DNA from: Atopobiaceae bacterium UBA1367 | GTDB taxonomy: Bacteria > Actinomycetota > Coriobacteriia > Coriobacteriales > Atopobiaceae | Reading direction: 5' to 3' | Assembly: GCA_002305995.1 (NCBI GenBank) | Contig: DBRN01000006.1 | Location: 1 to 44,886, forward strand | Length of the DNA: 44,886 nucleotides | In this document: positions 15,338 to 24,045 of the stretch, piece after piece | Layout: each line of letters begins with the position of its first letter | Numbering within the stretch: the first letter of the stretch is position 1 | Translations under genes and position numbers: made by a program | The notes under the pieces: model-generated | Database searches by the model: none | Told to the model about the DNA's origin: nothing | What the model saw: only the letters and a program-made list of their open reading frames with translations

Positions 15338-16384
15338 CTACAGCGCTGCCACCAGCCGGGTCACGTCCTCCGGCGTCGTGGCCCAGCTGGTGGCGATCCG
15401 CATGACCGTGCGCCCCTCACCGATGCGCTCCCAGAAGTCCATCTCAACCCGGCGGCCCAGCTCCTCGAGCCGCTGGTCGTCGAGCATGACGAAGGTCTGG
15501 TTGGTCGGGGTGTCGAAGTAGAGCTCGTAGCCCCTCTCCACAAGCGCCTCGCGGATGCGGCAGGCGGCCTCCACCGCCGACCTGCCAATCCTCTCGTACA
15601 GCCCATCCTCGAACATGACCTCGAACTGCAGCCCCAGGATGCGCCCCTTGGCAAAGAGCGCGCCGTGCTGCTTGAGCTGGGTGAAGAAGTGGGGGATCGA
15701 GTCGTGCACGGGTATGACCACGGCCTCGCCGAACAGCGCGCCGCACTTGGTGCCACCGATGCAGAACGCGTCGCACAGGCGTGCCAGGTCGGCAAGCGTC
15801 ACGTCGTTCTCGTCTGCGGCAAGCGCGTAGGCCAGGCGCGCGCCGTCCACATAGAGCTTCATGCCATGGCGATGGCACACCTCCGAGAGCCCTTCGAGCT
15901 CCGCGAGCGAGTAGAGCGTGCCGTACTCGGTCGGCTGGGAGATGTAGACCATGCCGGGCATGACCATGTGGTCGCGGTTGACATCGTTCTCCCACACCTC
16001 CACGCAGGCCTCCACCTGCCTGGCCCCTATCTTGCCAAGGGTGGCGGGGAGCTCGATCACCTTGTGCCCACCCCGCTCGATGGCGCCGGCCTCGTGCACG
16101 CTGACGTGCCCGCTCTGGGCCGCCACGACCCCCTGCCAGGGGGCGAGTGCCGTGCCGATGACCGTGACGTTGGTCTGCGTCCCACCGGTGAGGAAGAAGA
16201 CGTCCGCGTCGGGGCACTCGCATGCGGCGCGAATGAGCGTGCGAGCGCGCTCGCTGTGCCCATCGGTCCCATAGCCTGACGTGCGCTCCCGGTTGGTCCG
16301 CACCAGCGCGTCGATGATCGCCGGGTGCGCGCCCTCCATGTAGTCGCTCGCAAGGCACAGGATGTCGCTCCCCTGCTCTGGCAT
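15338..16384 (-). CDS. Threonine aldolase-like PLP enzyme (beta-eliminating lyase fold)
   Basis: 348 residues, fold type I PLP enzyme of the low-specificity L-threonine aldolase family, cleaving beta-hydroxy amino acids to glycine and an aldehyde. Seen: LTGGTQTNVTV near residue 65, ISQPTEYGTLYSLAEL near 150, D180 in LYVDGARLAYAL, and the PLP lysine K213 in CIGGTKCGALFGE. ATG 16384 follows GAGGAG at nine bases and is preferred to an upstream ATG. The gene is convergent with the alcohol dehydrogenase. Substrate stereospecificity is unknown. Confidence 0.88.
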   Translation of the reverse strand: MPEQGSDILCLASDYMEGAHPAIIDALVRTNRERTSGYGTDGHSERARTLIRAACECPDADVFFLTGGTQTNVTVIGTALAPWQGVVAAQSGHVSVHEAGAIERGGHKVIELPATLGKIGARQVEACVEVWENDVNRDHMVMPGMVYISQPTEYGTLYSLAELEGLSEVCHRHGMKLYVDGARLAYALAADENDVTLADLARLCDAFCIGGTKCGALFGEAVVIPVHDSIPHFFTQLKQHGALFAKGRILGLQFEVMFEDGLYERIGRSAVEAACRIREALVERGYELYFDTPTNQTFVMLDDQRLEELGRRVEMDFWERIGEGRTVMRIATSWATTPEDVTRLVAAL

Positions 16385-16501
16385 GTCTGCTGCTCCTCTC
16401 GTCTGGCTCCATCGCAAGACCGATTCTCGTACCTGCGGGGCCAGGACTCAAGCGGCAACGTGTCCCTTTTCGCCACGTGACGGGGAGGAACCCTCGAGAC
16501 C

Positions 16502-17464
16502 TCACTCCCCGCCAGACACGAAGCCCTCGTTGCGCGGCAGCTCTTGGGGCAGCGGCTCGTCGATGTGCCCACGGTAGAAGCCGCCATGAAAGCTCTCGGT
16601 GCGCAGCACGTTGACGACGGCATGCGGATCGATGGCACGCATCAGGCGGATGATGTTGTCCTGCTCGTAGGCCGACACCACGGTGTTGAGCAGCCACACC
16701 TTCTGGTGACGATATCCGCCGAAGGCCTCGACGCACGACACCCCATGACGATACCGCGCCTGGTACATGCCCATGACCTCCAGCGGGCGCCTCGTCGTGA
16801 CCTGCAGCGTCACACGCTCGTAGCGATGGTAGAGGGTGCCGATCGTGTTGGTGGAGATGAACTGGAAGATGATCGACCACGCCGCGCTCTCCCAGCCGAA
16901 CATCGCCCCGAAGACGAGCAGCATCGCGCAGTTGCCGGCGAACACCTGCCCCCAGATCGTCTTCCCCGTGCGGTTGGACACCATCAGCGATATAAAGTCG
17001 GTGCCTCCCGTCGAGGCCCCTCCCTTGAGCGCAAGCGCCACCGCGAGGCCATAGAGGAAGCCGCCGAAGACCACATTCAGAAGCTCGGAGTCCAAAGAGA
17101 CGAGGGCGGTCAGGTGGGCGGAGGGGAGCGTGCGCAGGAAGAGGGCCGCGAGCAGGACCTGCGTCATCGAGAAGAGCACGAAGCGCCGCGAGATGTGTCT
17201 CCAGCAAAGCGCCGCAACCGGGATGTTGAGGGCGATCATGCCCGCAAAGGTGGGGAAGGGGGTGCCAAAGAGCGAGGTGACCCGGTCTATCATGATGGCC
17301 AGGCCGGTAAACCCGCTGGAGAGCAGGCCGGCAGGCTGAATGAAGACGATCAGCGTGAAGGCCTGCAGGAAGGCAGAGACGACCACGGCACAGCCTGTGA
17401 CGACGCGACGCACGTATGCGTATCGGCCAAGCCCCAGCGCCTTGTCAAGAAGCTCCCCCTCCAT
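16502..17464 (-). CDS. YitT-family membrane protein
   Basis: 320 residues with about five N-terminal transmembrane helices (roughly residues 20-190, including GGASTGGTDFISLMV, a YitT hallmark) and a C-terminal cytoplasmic DUF2179 domain (about 220-300, SVSAYEQDNII-like end). The family's transport or sensing role is not established. ATG 17464 is chosen: the coding signature and GAAGGGTGGG ribosome site lie there, while the frame open further upstream overlaps the next gene. It follows the HAD gene by about 95 bp on the same strand. Confidence 0.88.
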   Translation of the reverse strand: MEGELLDKALGLGRYAYVRRVVTGCAVVVSAFLQAFTLIVFIQPAGLLSSGFTGLAIMIDRVTSLFGTPFPTFAGMIALNIPVAALCWRHISRRFVLFSMTQVLLAALFLRTLPSAHLTALVSLDSELLNVVFGGFLYGLAVALALKGGASTGGTDFISLMVSNRTGKTIWGQVFAGNCAMLLVFGAMFGWESAAWSIIFQFISTNTIGTLYHRYERVTLQVTTRRPLEVMGMYQARYRHGVSCVEAFGGYRHQKVWLLNTVVSAYEQDNIIRLMRAIDPHAVVNVLRTESFHGGFYRGHIDEPLPQELPRNEGFVSGGE

Positions 17465-17558
17465 GCGGCACCCACCCTTCTCCGAACGATCACGTATGCT
17501 CACATGGTAGCTTGTCGGCAGGGCGCATGCGAGGACGTATGGCACATGGAGGCGCTCA

Positions 17559-18371
17559 TCACGCCATGAGGGTGCGCAATGCGTGCGCGATCCCATCGTG
17601 GTCGTTGTCCTCCGTGACGAGATCGGCGACGGCGCGGATGTCGTCCGGCGCGTTGCCCATGGCAACCCCCATGCCCGCCGCCTCGAGCATCTCGAGGTCG
17701 TTGTAGCTGTCACCGAACGCGATCGTGTGATCGACCGGGATCCTCACCGCCCCGCAGTACACGCGAAGCGCGGTTGCCTTGCTCACCCCTGCGGCGTTCA
17801 CCTCCACGAGAATGTCGGAGGAGCGGGTGATGGACAGTCGCGGAAAGCGCTCCCCGAGGATGCCCGCGACCTCACCGGCGCGTCCCTGGGGACACATGCA
17901 GAGCACCTTGTCCACCGGCTCGTCGTCTGCGACGTCGTGGACCGAGCCTTCCTGAGACAGGGTCCTCACGATGCCCTCCTCGCGCACGACGCGCGGGTCC
18001 TCGCGGCTGCGGACGATCCACCGGTCAGCGGTGAACACGTTCCAGGTCACGTCCCCAAGCTCGGACTCGACGAAGCCGACCACCTCGGCGGCCTCCCGCC
18101 TGACCATCCCCCGCTCGTAGAGCATCGTGCGACCCTCGTCGAGAATGAGAGCGCCGCCGAACGCGATGACGCTGCAGTCGAAGCCGAGCATGCTGGCGAT
18201 GGGCTCGATGCCCTGCGGGCTTCTCGAGGAGGAGAGCACGACGCGCACTCCCTCCCGCACGCAGCGTCCCAGCGTCTCGCGCGTCGCTGTGGTCACGTCT
18301 CGGCTCGAGTCGAGCAGCGTGCCGTCGATGTCCGTGAAGACTGCCTTCCAGTCGTGGTCAGGCCTCACCAT
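17559..18371 (-). CDS. Cof-type HAD hydrolase
   Basis: 270 residues of the HAD superfamily, Cof/IIB subfamily, typically a phosphatase acting on sugar phosphates, flavin or PLP derivatives. Motif I is DIDGTLLD (D14 and D16), motif II VLSSSRSPQ, motif III K in VSKATAL and motif IV GDSYNDLEM. The middle of the chain is the C2B-type cap. Divergent from the GntR regulator gene with 154 bp between the starts, and followed by the YitT gene on the same strand. The substrate is not predictable. Confidence 0.92.
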   Translation of the reverse strand: MVRPDHDWKAVFTDIDGTLLDSSRDVTTATRETLGRCVREGVRVVLSSSRSPQGIEPIASMLGFDCSVIAFGGALILDEGRTMLYERGMVRREAAEVVGFVESELGDVTWNVFTADRWIVRSREDPRVVREEGIVRTLSQEGSVHDVADDEPVDKVLCMCPQGRAGEVAGILGERFPRLSITRSSDILVEVNAAGVSKATALRVYCGAVRIPVDHTIAFGDSYNDLEMLEAAGMGVAMGNAPDDIRAVADLVTEDNDHDGIAHALRTLMA

Positions 18372-18465
18372 CGTATCCTCCTTCGAACGGGCGCCCTAGG
18401 CAGCCGACCTGTACGATCACAGGATATGGCCTTCCGGGCCCCGTGGGTGGTGGCACGGCTCTTTA

Positions 18466-18491
18466 GTATCTAGGTATGGTACGTTAGATAC
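18466..18491 (+). promoter_or_regulatory. Candidate GntR operator
   Basis: GTATCTA (18466-18472) and TAGATAC (18485-18491) form a perfect inverted repeat with a 12-bp gap, 34 bp upstream of the GTG start of the GntR gene and about 95 bp from the start of the divergent HAD gene. A site for autoregulation, possibly also controlling the HAD gene, is inferred. Confidence 0.5.
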
Positions 18492-18525
18492 CAATGGGGA
18501 TACCTGCGAAGGGAGCCTGACAAGC

Positions 18526-19308
18526 GTGGACGCGCTCTCACTCATCGCGCGCGAGCCTATCGAGCCCGACGGACAGACGACTTTGTGGCAGCAGCTCAGG
18601 CGGCGCATCCTGCAGGTGATCGCGTCGGGAGCGCTCTCGGGAGGAGACCTGCTGCCAACGGAGCGCGACATCTGCACGGCCACAGGGCTCTCTCGGACGA
18701 CCGTGCGCAAGGCCTTCGAAAAGCTGGCGTCAGAGGGTCGCATCGTTCGATCCCGCGGCAGGGGGACGTTCGTGAGACGAGCCACGCACGAGGCGTCCGA
18801 CGGATATGGCTACAGCTTTACGGCCGAGATGAGGGCCGCGGGACGGGTGCCGTCCTCGAAGGTGGTCGGCTTCAGGTGCATCCCGGCCGAAGGGCTGCTC
18901 GCCGAGAGGCTCGAGGTGGCCGAGGGAGAGCCGCTCTGGGAGATACGGAGGCTGCGTCTGGCGGACGACGAGCCGATGAGCTACCACAGGGTCTACGTTC
19001 CCCGCTCGTACTGCCCCAGCCTCACGAGCGAAGGGCTATCGGAGTCGGTGCTCGCTGCCATCGCACGCGAGACGGGCATCCTCCCCAGCTCGATGGAAGG
19101 GGCCTACGAGGCAGTCTGCCTCGATGTGACCGAGGCGCGCCTGCTCGGGCAACGCCGGGGGGCACCCGCCCTGAGGCTCGTGCGGACAAACTATGCCAAC
19201 GATGGCAGGCCCTATGAGGTCGCCATCATCATCTCGCGCGCAGATCGCTTCCAGCTCAAGGTCCGCTCTGACGGGTCGGAGGGCACCTTCAGGAAGACCC
19301 TGGCATAA
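18526..19308 (+). CDS. GntR-family (HutC/UTRA) transcriptional regulator
   Basis: 260 residues. Residues about 18-85 are a winged helix-turn-helix of the GntR type (LPTERDICTATGLSRTTVRK, then LASEGRIVRSRGRGTFV). Residues about 95-250 are a UTRA effector-binding domain (MRAAGRVPSSKVVGF, ERLEVAEGEPLWEIRRLRL), which binds small molecules such as sugar phosphates. The GTG start at 18526 fits the domain start, with GGGAG about 11 bases upstream. Divergent from the HAD phosphatase, a plausible regulatory target through the inverted repeat at 18466. Confidence 0.92.
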   Translation: MDALSLIAREPIEPDGQTTLWQQLRRRILQVIASGALSGGDLLPTERDICTATGLSRTTVRKAFEKLASEGRIVRSRGRGTFVRRATHEASDGYGYSFTAEMRAAGRVPSSKVVGFRCIPAEGLLAERLEVAEGEPLWEIRRLRLADDEPMSYHRVYVPRSYCPSLTSEGLSESVLAAIARETGILPSSMEGAYEAVCLDVTEARLLGQRRGAPALRLVRTNYANDGRPYEVAIIISRADRFQLKVRSDGSEGTFRKTLA

Positions 19309-19376
19309 GGCGCCACCCGCTGCCTCGCGGAATGGTGTGTCGTCAGGGACGCCAGCCGAGCCCTCGCGAGCCGCCC

Positions 19377-20000
19377 CTACCGTCCCGCACGCCAGGGCAT
19401 CTTCATGTACACGTCGCCACGCCGCAGCTCGTCGAGCATCTGGGCGAGGTGCGCCCGACGCGTCTCCTCCCGCTTGGGGCGCATGATCCAGCCGACGTAG
19501 TCATTGCGCTGGTAGGGCGGACGGGCAGCGTAGGCCTCCGCAAGGCCCGCCTCGTCGATCGCCGCCCGCACCCACGCGGGCATCTCGTGGCGCTCGCGCG
19601 GCTTGGGCGCCGCGCGCAGCTCGCGGGCATGCCCGGACGTGAGGCACCAGGCGGCAACCTCCGCCACGAAGTCTGCTGGGATGGGCAGGGAGTCCGGCAG
19701 GTGAATGCTGCCCTTCGTGTGCGTGAGGCCCAGCTCGCCCATGCGCCCCGCAAAATGCTCGATCGCCCCGGCGCCGGGGTAGAGTCCTACGTGGCTCTTG
19801 GCACAGCCAACATGCAGCTGGCTCTTTCTCACGCGGTAGGTCGGCATGCCCCATGCGATGAGCTCCTCGGCCTGCGGCGCCACGCTCAGGATGATGGCGC
19901 GTGCGAGCTTCAGGCGCTCGGCCTTCTCCCCCGATGCCTGCGCGATATGCCCGATGTACTCCTCGACCGTACGGGCCTGTGGCGACCTGTCACGCCCCAT
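19377..20000 (-). CDS. DUF1801-YdeI/OmdA fusion protein
   Basis: 207 residues. The N-terminal half is a DUF1801 (YdhG-like) domain with SVAPQAEELIAWGMPTYR; the C-terminal 65 residues are a YdeI/OmpD-associated domain (PAWVRAAIDEAGLAEAY, then MPWRAG at the end). Both domains are uncharacterised in general; YdeI has been linked to antimicrobial-peptide or bacteriocin resistance in enterics. It overlaps the end of the alarmone synthetase gene by 11 bp and is the last gene of the four-gene operon. Confidence 0.82.
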   Translation of the reverse strand: MGRDRSPQARTVEEYIGHIAQASGEKAERLKLARAIILSVAPQAEELIAWGMPTYRVRKSQLHVGCAKSHVGLYPGAGAIEHFAGRMGELGLTHTKGSIHLPDSLPIPADFVAEVAAWCLTSGHARELRAAPKPRERHEMPAWVRAAIDEAGLAEAYAARPPYQRNDYVGWIMRPKREETRRAHLAQMLDELRRGDVYMKMPWRAGR

Positions 20001-20598
20001 CGCGGATCACGTTCCTGATCGCCTGCATGGAGAGGTCAACGGCGGCAATCTCGTCCGCGCAGCGCTTGAGTTCCACCTGCATGAGCTCAGGGTTCGCGAT
20101 CTCCTTCTTGTACCTCATCTTGTGCTCGAGCGTCGCCCAGAAGTCGATGGCGATGGTCCTCAGCTGGATTTCGACTGCAGGGAGCAGCGAGGCCGGACCC
20201 TCGGTCACCCTCACGATGAGATGGAGGCTTCGATAGCCGTTGGGCTTCGGCCGGGCGATGTAGTCCTTTTCGTTGAGCACCGCTATCTGAGGCTGCTCGC
20301 GAATCCAGCATGCCGTCGCATAGACGTCATCTATGAACGCGCAGTTCACCCGCAGCCCAATGATGTCATGGATGCCCACCGCCAACGCATCGTCGAAGGT
20401 CGTACCCGTTGCCCCCTTGCGCGAGATCTTCTCCACCAGGCTCGCCGGGGACTTGATGCGGGAGGTGTGGTAGACCACGGGCTTGAGGTCGTCCGAGTCG
20501 CCGCGCTCGCGCACGAACTTCTCGATGAGCTCATCCATCTGCCTGCGCGCGAGGAAAAGCGTCTCGTAGCGCTCCCCGTAGTATGCCTCAGGCGTCAT
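19990..20598 (-). CDS. relQ: Small alarmone synthetase (RelQ/YjbM-like GTP pyrophosphokinase)
   Basis: 202 residues consisting of a RelA/SpoT synthetase domain alone, without hydrolase or regulatory domains: transfers pyrophosphate from ATP to GDP/GTP to make (p)ppGpp. Seen: TSRIKSPASLVEKISRKG, IIGLRVNCAFIDDVY, PKPNGYRSLHLIVR and VEIQLRTIAIDFWATLEHKM, the substrate- and Mg-binding motifs. ATG 20598 has AGGGGAC six bases before it; a GTG at 20613 overlapping the kinase stop is an alternative. It sits in an operon after a two-component system, so transcription in response to an external signal is inferred. Confidence 0.9.
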   Translation of the reverse strand: MTPEAYYGERYETLFLARRQMDELIEKFVRERGDSDDLKPVVYHTSRIKSPASLVEKISRKGATGTTFDDALAVGIHDIIGLRVNCAFIDDVYATACWIREQPQIAVLNEKDYIARPKPNGYRSLHLIVRVTEGPASLLPAVEIQLRTIAIDFWATLEHKMRYKKEIANPELMQVELKRCADEIAAVDLSMQAIRNVIRDGA

Positions 20599-20609
20599 TT
20601 TGTCCCCTG

Positions 20610-21863
20610 TCACGAGCGTCCGCCCTTCCTCATGGGCAACGGAAGCGTCACGGTCATGGTCACCGTACCTCCTTTGTCGGACGCGACTGCCCTGGCCTTG
20701 CCACCATGGGCCTCCGCCACCGCGCGAACCATCGCCAGCCCTATGCCAAAGCCGCCCGTGTGGTGAGCGCGTGACTTGTCCGACTGGTAGAACCTGTCAA
20801 ACCAGCGACCCACCTCGGACGGGTCCACGCCGTCGGACGCATTCGAGACCGAAACCTCCACCTGGCGCACGCGCCTCTCGACAGTGACCGCGATGGGTGC
20901 TCCAGGGCTGGAGTGCTTGAGCGCGTTGTCGAGAAGGGCGCCGACCATGCGGGAGAGGTACTGCCTGTTACCCCGAACCCATGCCTCGTCCATGCGCCGC
21001 TCCAAGAGCTCATGACCCTCGAGCAGCGCACGCGAGCGGAAGGAGGAGAGCTGATCTCGGACGAGGCCTCCCATCTCCACCTCATCATCCCTTGTGATGG
21101 ACGTGGCCGCACGAGAGAGGGCTATGAGGCTCTCGGTGAGGTCGCTCATGACAGAGACCTGCCGCTTTATGTCGACCAGCCACTCGTTATCCCCACCGAT
21201 GTCCATGGCAAGGACGTCCGCGTCTGCCGAGATGATGGAGACGGGAGTCCTGAGATCGTGACCCGCATCGATGACGAACTGCCGCTGCGCTGCCTGAGCT
21301 CGGACGATGGGGGCGACGATGCGCTTGGAGAGCAGCGCGAAGACAAGGGTCGCCCCAGCCGTGACCGCCAGCGAGATCCAGGTGATCGCCAGGACACTGT
21401 ATCGGAAGCTGCCCCGCTGAATCGTCAGGTCAAGGAACGCCACCTTCATCGATCCGTCCGGAAAGTGGCGGATGCGATAGCGATAGCTCCCCACACTGCC
21501 AGCGTCCCTGCCACTCCACTCGTAGACGCCTTGGGCAAGGGTCACGGCCCTCTCCTCGTCCAGGAGCGAGGTGCCATCAAGGTTGACGGCAGTCGTCCTG
21601 CCCATCGCGTCGAGGCTCACCACGAAGAACTGGGCACCGAAGACATCGTTGGCGCTCACGTCCCTGTCATCAGGGGCGTCGACGTATCCGGACGGGATCG
21701 TCCCATCGTAGTCGAGGACGACGTCAAGGATGCTGTCGGAGGTCGCGTCGAGCTGTTGGCTCCTTATGAATGTCGACGAGACGATGATGAACGCCAGCAT
21801 GGTGAGGAGCGAGGCGGCGACCGCTGCGGTGAGCTGGACCCTAAGCTTGCGTTCCATCTCCAT
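20610..21863 (-). CDS. Sensor histidine kinase
   Basis: 417 residues: transmembrane helix at about 11-33, an extracellular domain of about 120 residues (no recognised sensor fold), a second helix at about 155-178, then a HisKA domain with phosphoacceptor H202 in AGHDLRTPVS and a HATPase domain (N box DNALKHSS, G boxes GGFGIGLAMV and DKGGTVTM). The start overlaps the end of the response regulator gene by 23 bp. The signal is unknown. Confidence 0.93.
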   Translation of the reverse strand: MEMERKLRVQLTAAVAASLLTMLAFIIVSSTFIRSQQLDATSDSILDVVLDYDGTIPSGYVDAPDDRDVSANDVFGAQFFVVSLDAMGRTTAVNLDGTSLLDEERAVTLAQGVYEWSGRDAGSVGSYRYRIRHFPDGSMKVAFLDLTIQRGSFRYSVLAITWISLAVTAGATLVFALLSKRIVAPIVRAQAAQRQFVIDAGHDLRTPVSIISADADVLAMDIGGDNEWLVDIKRQVSVMSDLTESLIALSRAATSITRDDEVEMGGLVRDQLSSFRSRALLEGHELLERRMDEAWVRGNRQYLSRMVGALLDNALKHSSPGAPIAVTVERRVRQVEVSVSNASDGVDPSEVGRWFDRFYQSDKSRAHHTGGFGIGLAMVRAVAEAHGGKARAVASDKGGTVTMTVTLPLPMRKGGRS

Positions 21864-22524
21864 CGTGTCTCACCAACCTCCAGCCATCCGTCTCGGAACC
21901 CTTGATGCGAAGCACGGAGCCGAGCGCCTCGAGCTTGCCGTTGATGAGCCTCGCGTAGAGCTCGATCGCTCCAGGCAGGGCATCGCCGTTCCAGACGTGC
22001 TCCGCAAGCCAGCCTGTGGCGACAGAAGAGCCACCAGCATGCGCGAGGGCGATAACCACCTGCACCTCGTGAGGGTCAATGCGCAGCGACCCACGCTCGG
22101 TCGACAGCAAGACGGCGGCCTCCTCGATGCGTATGTCGCCATAGGTCACGACGGTCGCTGCTCCAGAGCGGCGTCGTGCGGCAGCGCGCACGCGCGCGAC
22201 GAGCTCGCGCGCGTCAAAGGGCTTGGGAACGTAGTCGTTGGCGCCGAGATCGAGTCCTATGACCTTGTCATCCACCTGCGTCTTTGCCGTGAGCATGATG
22301 GTCGGGGTCGTATTGCCCTCGGCACGCATCTGCTTGAGCACCTCGAGGCCATCCATCACCGGCATCATGATGTCGAGAACGACCACGTCGTAGTAGCCAT
22401 TCCTCAGCATGTCGAGCGCCTGCCCACCGTCGTGCGCCACATGAACATCGAAGTCGGACCTGGTGAGTATGGCTGCCGTCGCACGTGCGAGGCTTGCGTT
22501 GTCTTCTGCCAGAAGGACGCGCAT
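21841..22524 (-). CDS. OmpR-family response regulator
   Basis: 227 residues. Receiver domain with phosphoacceptor D51 (VVVLDIMMP), T/S switch in MLTAK and K101 in PKPF; C-terminal winged-helix trans_reg domain (about 130-220) ending LRIKGSETDGWRLV. First gene of the operon response regulator - kinase - alarmone synthetase - DUF1801/YdeI. Likely autoregulated, but I see no clear direct repeats upstream. Confidence 0.93.
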   Translation of the reverse strand: MRVLLAEDNASLARATAAILTRSDFDVHVAHDGGQALDMLRNGYYDVVVLDIMMPVMDGLEVLKQMRAEGNTTPTIMLTAKTQVDDKVIGLDLGANDYVPKPFDARELVARVRAAARRRSGAATVVTYGDIRIEEAAVLLSTERGSLRIDPHEVQVVIALAHAGGSSVATGWLAEHVWNGDALPGAIELYARLINGKLEALGSVLRIKGSETDGWRLVRHDGDGTQA

Positions 22525-22917
22525 AGGACCCCCAACGTCGCTCTTTCACCGAGTCTTATGGATTCTCTTATACCCGAAGCGGTTTTGGTCGGCGAAGCGC
22601 GTTGTCCAAACGACCGAAGCTCTCCACGACGCTTAGGGAGCCGGCTCGAAGGTGCAGGATCAGCTTGTCTCCCGCGTCACCATCTCCCTTGCGACAATGC
22701 GCATCCTGGGCCTGTGTCATGCTCGGCCTCCCTCTTCGGATCGTCACGGTCCTTGGCGCCTCTCCCGTAGGGGCGTGGCCCTCTCCGAGCCTCATCATCA
22801 CGAAACGCTCGCGTGCGCCACGCGGCCCTTCGGAAGCGTCGGTCCTTCCGGACGCGCACCCATGGGCTATAGTCGAGCCCGACCACACGAACCGGCCGCG
22901 AGGGACAGGGAGGCACC
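22525..22917. other. Divergent intergenic region
   Basis: About 390 bp between the response regulator and DUF5655 gene starts. Open frames on both strands lack recognisable domains. A TATAAG sequence on the minus strand about 50 bp upstream of the regulator could be a -10 element. No RNA gene is evident. Confidence 0.45.
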
Positions 22918-23298
22918 ATGGACGACGCAGCAGTCGCGTTCTTCAGGGGGAGTCCTGAGTCGATCCCCATCTATGAGGCGCTGGAGCACCGCATTCTCAC
23001 GGAGGTCCCCCACGCCGAGGCTCGCGTCCAGAAAACCCAGATCAGCTTCTACAACAGGCACATGTTTGCCTGCGCCTCGCTTCTGCGCCCCATCCGCAAG
23101 GCCAGCATGCCCAATCCGTACGTCACCGTGAGCATTGGCCTCACGCATGGGATCGAGTCGACACGCGCCGCAGCGTGCGTCGAGGTTCGCCCGAACAGGT
23201 GGACCAACCATGTCCCCCTCGGCTCGCCCGAAGAGGTGGACGATGAGCTCATGGCCTGGATCGCCGAAGCGGCCGAGCTCTCCGAGGGCAAACGCTGA
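22918..23298 (+). CDS. DUF5655 domain protein
   Basis: 126 residues matching DUF5655: an N-terminal YEALEHRILTEVPHAEARVQK segment, central FYNRHMFACAS, and a C-terminal HVPLGSPEEVDDELMAWI helix. The function of the family is unknown; such domains also occur at the end of some endonuclease-like or DUF4287 proteins. AGGGAGG precedes the ATG. Monocistronic. Confidence 0.8.
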   Translation: MDDAAVAFFRGSPESIPIYEALEHRILTEVPHAEARVQKTQISFYNRHMFACASLLRPIRKASMPNPYVTVSIGLTHGIESTRAAACVEVRPNRWTNHVPLGSPEEVDDELMAWIAEAAELSEGKR

Positions 23299-23350
23299 CG
23301 GGAGAGGTCACCCCCACCCCGCGTGACGCTCGCAAGCTACGAGGATGTGC

Positions 23351-23740
23351 CTACGCGGTGATCTCGATCCTGTTGCCCTCGGCGTCCAGGATGCAGCTCT
23401 CGTAGTAGCCGTCGCCTGTGGTGCGTGGGCCACTCACGCAGCGGTAGCCATCGGCGACCAGGCGGGCGGTCAGCTCGTCGACGGCGTCGTTGCCGCCCAC
23501 GGAAAATGCCACATGCCCCCACCCGTCATGCGCACGGTCCAGGACGTTCTCCGTCTGGGTGCCGTCATACATGATCTCCAGCCGCGCGCCGCCATCGAAG
23601 GTGAGGAAGTAGCTGTGAAACCCCTTCGCGTTGACGTACTCATCGTTGCTCGTCGCCCCAAAGTACCTCTGGAAGAAGTCTCGTGCTCGCTCGAGGTCCG
23701 CGACCCACAGCGCCACATGCTCGATCACCATATCCGCCAT
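23351..23740 (-). CDS. VOC (glyoxalase/bleomycin-resistance fold) protein
   Basis: 129 residues with the two beta-alpha-beta-beta-beta modules of the vicinal oxygen chelate fold: IEHVALWVADLERARDFF at the start, HVAFSVGG in the middle and ILDAEGNRIEI at the end. Metal-ligand-like residues are H8, E55, H77 and E126 approximately. Substrate unknown; lactoylglutathione lyase-like annotations are common but unsupported. Single gene, convergent with the DUF5655 gene. Confidence 0.88.
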   Translation of the reverse strand: MADMVIEHVALWVADLERARDFFQRYFGATSNDEYVNAKGFHSYFLTFDGGARLEIMYDGTQTENVLDRAHDGWGHVAFSVGGNDAVDELTARLVADGYRCVSGPRTTGDGYYESCILDAEGNRIEITA

Positions 23741-23865
23741 CCCCTCATGTCCAGCTGGATCATTTCGCGTGGCCGGCGGATCCGCCAGCCGTCCGCCTGA
23801 TCATCACACCATGACCATTGTGCGGCTCAGACCTCGATCTTGGCAACGCTTCTCGACGCCGCTTC

Positions 23866-24007
23866 GGTGACTCGTCGCAGGAAGCGGGCCGTTGTGGGTG
23901 TGGCGTGCGACTGCGCTACGGTGACCCCACAACGACGTTCGTCCATCTCGGGAGCCACCGCGCTGGAGCCTATGGCACCGTCAGCAGGACTCGCGTGACG
24001 AGTCACC
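23866..24007. repeat. Nested inverted repeats left of array 2
   Basis: Outer arms GGTGACTCGTC (23866-23876) and GACGAGTCACC (23997-24007) are perfect complements; inner arms CGTTGTGGG (23890-23898) and CCCACAACG (23926-23934) are also perfect. The same 11-mer GGTGACTCGTC occurs once more at about 9579, upstream of the aquaporin. It lies 38 bp before repeat array 2. Function unknown. Confidence 0.55.
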
Positions 24008-24045
24008 TGGTACAGAGGCGCGTACGCAGGTCATGAACCCATGCC

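Noticed and set aside
14759..17207. Long frames opposite or out of phase with the alcohol dehydrogenase and threonine aldolase genes
   Set aside because: Arg/His/Pro-rich shadow translations of the real genes.
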